Source of the DNA: Lophius americanus
Taxonomy: Eukaryota; Chordata; Actinopteri; Lophiiformes; Lophiidae
DNA length: 64,000 nt
Assembly: GCA_037951165.1 (NCBI GenBank)
Contig: JBBDHG010000030.1
Coordinates: 1,123,001 to 1,187,000, forward strand
Direction: 5' to 3'
The notes beneath the pieces are model-generated. The model saw nothing but the letters and a program-made list of their open reading frames with translations, ran no database searches and was not told where the DNA came from. Shown here piece by piece: positions 60,461-64,000 of this stretch (positions are counted from its first letter, which is position 1; every line of letters starts with the position of its first letter). The position numbers and the translations under genes were made by a program.

Positions 60461-61600
60461 TAATGATTCATGTTTCCTGAGGTGGAATGGAGAGTCCATG
60501 TATGGCCGACAAGAGGACCACTTAGAACGAGTCCTCTTCTCTATTAAGGGTTCTTGATGAATTATTCTGGATTCTGAGATCGCTGTTTGAGGGTGAACTT
60601 TGGCCCGGTTGGCTCTGTGGCTGGAGACTGTCTGGATGCTGCTGTGTAGACATGGCGGGACTAGCACTGGCACAGCTTCACAGTGGTCAAACTGAACCCA
60701 ACCTGGTTGGGGTCCAAGAAGCTGCAACAGGGACAGCTTGGTCAACTGTATTTCTACCGGCATAGGATCAATTTGTCCTGTCTTTACTATTCTGAGGGCT
60801 TTTCTCTTCTGCCTCTACCTGTGCTGCGACTCAGCGGAGGATGACTCCAGTCCCATGTTGTGTTGCGAACAATTCACCTCTTCCACTTCTTCCTGCCCAG
60901 CCTCCATTTCCTCAAATCCTCCATGTCAAGCTACAGAAGAACAACATGAAAGAATGAATAAGACAATAGAAGAGATGTCACTTTTTCAGGCCTAAAGCTG
61001 CTTTCGACACATCTCGGTAAGCAGGCATTTGTTATTCCAGACTTTCAATATTGATCCACGTGTGGCTTTAAGAATTCCAAATGGCGTTGAATCAACTTTT
61101 GTTTTGCAGCTAGTGGCCTTTGTCTACTTCCACCAGCCTTTGGCCTAAAGAGTTTGCCATTGTGGGTCCGTAGTGATGTTCAGGCCCGCTCCTCCCCCTA
61201 TGACTCCTGAAAAGGGCATCACTCGTTTAAGAGGGGCACCCAATCAGCATTATTACGTCAGGTGGCCACACAGTGTAAATAAACTTTGAACGGCGAGCAA
61301 GCATCTGTCTTCAGCCGCGCAAGCAAGACGCACAAGGCAGGGAATGTCTGCTGGGATTCCTCGCTGCGCATCACAGGAAATTGGCAACCAATCACTGCCA
61401 GCGGTGTTGGTGTCAGCAGGGCAAGAACTGCTGGTAAACACAGGTGAAGAAATGGTATCAAAACAGGAACAGGAGTCTTGAGCAACGATACGAAAAATAA
61501 AAAATAAAACAAGATGAAGCTTGAGCTTCACTTTCAGGTATGTTGAAAGAAAAGTCTGAAAGTCTAATCATTTGCACAATTCACCCAAGATTCCATCACA
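60461..61600. other. Intergenic stretch, no gene identified
   Basis: An 85-codon frame at 60738-60995 with several cysteines was looked at but has no splice context or family resemblance. The rest is unrecognised. Confidence 0.4.
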
Positions 61601-61603
61601 GCC

Positions 61604-61693
61604 CTAGACAGACAGACAGACATAGAGACAGACAGACGACATAGAGACGGACAGACAGACCGACATAGAGACGGACAGACAGACAGACAGATA
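61604..61693. repeat. (CAGA)n microsatellite
   Basis: CAGACAGACAGA with CATAGAGACGGA interruptions over about 90 bp. Confidence 0.93.
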
Positions 61694-62600
61694 GAGATTA
61701 TAAGATACTAAATTAGCCACCGTAAGGATAATAACGTTGTTATTTATTAAAAACAATAATATTATTAATATTGGATCATAAGAAGTATCCATAATAGTAG
61801 TTAGGACACAACAACCAGCACTGCAGCAGAGGAGTTAATCATTCGGGCTGAGGAAGCATCAATTGCCCAATCTGTTGATCCTGTTCTTTGGCCAGCACAT
61901 TTAGTGCAAACCTCTTTATTTAGACCACAATCAAAAGAACCCACCAAAAATACTCCAACAGAGTCACAAACATCAAAGACACCCTCTCCTTAAATAAATA
62001 TTTATATTAAGGAGATATATATCTTTATAAAATGAGTTCTTGACCAAACACAAAATGTCATCATGTAACCACAATTCCTTAAATTTCCCGACCTCCTTCA
62101 TCAACTAAAAACACGTATTATCAACAGTTAATCGTGTCTTTATCATTTTTGTCTGACCTATGATGATATTTACAAGCTGACTTTTTTTCCCCTTCTCTTG
62201 TTGGATTTCAAACCAACAATGAAAGTTAGTTTTGTAAAAATTTCTCCAAATAAAGCAAAGAGCCTCTCTGGAAACTTAAAAACACCTTGCAGCCTATTGT
62301 AGTCCAGGAAACAAAGAAAAACAGTTTCTCTCTCCAAGCTAAATGGACATTTTTCTTCAATGTTTGGGTTTGAAATGGAGATAAAGGCATTGAGGGCCCC
62401 AGCACCATGTGAAACCCGCAACTGTGTCTCCAATTCTTCTGACTAACGGCGGTCGTTATTGTGCTCTCCATGCAGGCCTCACATCTTGACCCAGGCCCAG
62501 ATGATTCCTCCATGGAGTTTCTATATTCTTTTACCTGGTGAATTTAAAATGTTTAGATTTTCTCCATTTAAAAACACTCCAGGAGAGTTTTTTTTCCAAA
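61694..62600. other. Intergenic stretch, possible old LINE remnant
   Basis: Text at 62500-62640 translated on + gives a weak SPFKN...GIKYLEET pattern that recalls L1/Tx1 ORF2 (FPFK...KYLG). This is too short to be sure. Nothing else is recognised. Confidence 0.3.
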
Positions 62601-62609
62601 ATCAGGGGA

Positions 62610-62846
62610 TTAAATATCTAGAGGAAACGGTTCAAACACTAGATCCGCAGAACTTTCAAAGTTAGGGACGACTGTCCGACGTTCCTCTGCAGTGAGATGT
62701 TCTCTCCAGTCCTTCAGCAGGTTCACAATGGCTCCAACTGAAGAGACACCCACGGCAGAGGACAGAGCAGCAGCATTGTCCGTCATTGGTCCACGCAGAT
62801 TTACCACGTCTCTTATGGTGGCGATCGTTGCAGCTGAGAACTTTTT
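62610..62846 (-). other. Short open frame of unknown nature
   Basis: After a TAA near 62850 the - strand is open for about 80 codons to a TAA at 62610. It encodes a helical-looking peptide with VSSVGAIVNLLKDWREHLTA. An acceptor-like TTCTCAG lies just inside its start, so it could be a terminal exon. No homologous family is recognised and no partner exon was found within the window. Confidence 0.2.
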
Positions 62847-62849
62847 TTA

Positions 62850-64000
62850 AACCGACCGAAGCTCCTAAAGCTCAAACGTGTCCCATGCAAAACGTCTCCT
62901 TTCAATTCCAGACACGTCAGTAAAAAGCCTAACTGACAACTGACACAAAAATCACCTCCTTTTTAAAAAGTGCCCATATTTTAGAATCGCTCTGCTGAAA
63001 ATGAAGACGGTTTCCGGTTTGTGGTTTCTGAAATCCATTTAAAACAAAGACTCCTCCAGCCACAGAGCTCCACACTGAGCCACAACCACCAGAGCAACAG
63101 GCCTCCACAACAGATCCAAAGGTCCACTCGGAAGTGTCTGTATGAACTGGAGGCTGAAGGTAGCCCCCCTGCTGTCCAGATGGATGAGTCCTTGACCTCC
63201 TTCATTTCTGGAAAAAACTGGACCCTCTGTGGGATCCAGAGAAGGCGAGTTTGAGGAGGAGGGGCTCGATGGATAAGGAGTAGAGCATGCCTGAGAGGGC
63301 TCCTATTTCTGACGCCTCGCTTTACTTTAAAAGGAGAACTCAAACCACCGTTACTCTTAAGTACACCCTCGAATACAACAACAAATAAAGAGAGAGGAAA
63401 GTGAAAGTTTAAACTATTTATCTTGGTTCACTTGTTCTTTTATCTTTGAGACCCAGCTTTACAGTTGGAAAGTCTCTTGGTGAGTGAACTTCTCTTGTCC
63501 CGATTCTCCAGTGTTCTTCAAGTGGACTCTGGGTCCAAGAACAACCGGATATCAGAAAATAAATTCTCCACCTTCACCATCCTGGAGCCTTTTGTGTCTT
63601 TAAGGAACTTTTTTATTCTGGACATGGAGAATTCCGGGGTGCGTCACCGGCTACGGAAAACGTTGTTAGTACAAGTCCTTCATCCCGATGAGTAGGCTGT
63701 TACATGTTAATTTTAACTTATTTATGTGATATGGTTCTTATGTTTAAGTGTGTCCCGTCTTCAGCTTCACACCTGCTTCCTTTAACCTCTGACTCTAGCT
63801 GGTGGCTGGTGAGGCTGAATGGATGAACCAGAACCATGCAGATCTGTCCACAAGGATGTACTCACGTCGCCTTTGTGCGTTCATACCTGTAGGCGCTTGG
63901 CACCGGAACATCCAGTCAAAGCGTGGGAATGCTCTTGTTTCCTGGCTTCCAGGATTTTAATGACAGCTGGCTTTCATCTAATGACATAATTCCCACTGTA
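62850..64000. other. Right end of the window, no gene identified
   Basis: Short open frames exist on both strands but none shows recognised domains. A donor-like GCGAC|GTGAGT on the - strand at about 63860 is isolated. Confidence 0.4.

Noticed and set aside
60738..60995. 85-codon cysteine-containing frame with hydrophobic start
   Set aside because: No splice context, polyadenylation signal or family resemblance; likely chance.

Overview
The window looks like vertebrate nuclear DNA, most likely a ray-finned (percomorph-type) fish. Genes are split into many small exons with GT-AG introns. The non-LTR retrotransposons (Rex3-like, L2-like, L1-like), tRNA-derived SINEs, MITEs and PIF/Harbinger remnants are typical of teleosts, and one gene encodes a lily-type mannose lectin known from fish. 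Five protein genes can be rebuilt exon by exon with consistent reading phase. No rRNA, tRNA, CRISPR or prokaryotic signal was seen.

Layout. 1-14396 is one minisatellite of about 720 degenerate 20-bp units. It is followed by a second short 20-bp array, fish repeat modules and an ATCC/ATAC microsatellite up to about 17600. From 17838 to 24331 lie the last 13 coding exons of an ANKFN1 (banderuola/wide awake) orthologue, + strand; its ankyrin part is left of the window, so the giant array probably sits in one of its introns. Convergent to it, 33459-27789 on the - strand is a complete cbx2 (Polycomb chromobox), whose three small 5' exons are spread among minisatellite-filled introns. cox11 (35312-36719, +) is divergent from cbx2. 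A Rex3-like LINE wreck (37573-39635) separates cox11 from a 14-coding-exon prolyl 4-hydroxylase alpha gene close to P4HA1 (41776-47469, +) with a probable CpG-rich first exon near 39.8-40.1 kb.

From 47.5 kb on the window is repeat-rich: an 87-unit TA tract, LINE 3' ends, SINEs, a direct duplication of about 1.2 kb (51.6-52.8 kb and 58.5-60.5 kb) carrying a 402-bp inverted-repeat element and a Harbinger transposase tail, and one small gene, a lily-type (pufflectin-like) lectin at 54907-53976 on the - strand with its own TATA box.

The genes do not form a pathway: ANKFN1 is implicated in neural/vestibular and sleep-related signalling, CBX2 in PRC1 chromatin repression, COX11 in copper delivery to cytochrome oxidase, P4HA in collagen hydroxylation in the ER, and the lectin in mucosal defence. 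The main theme is that nearly every intron of the first four genes has grown its own tandem array, with the 14.4-kb array as the extreme. I found no clearly new biochemical system; the strongest leads are the giant array, a copied exon-intron junction in p4ha1, a GC-AG intron in cbx2, and the composite duplication.
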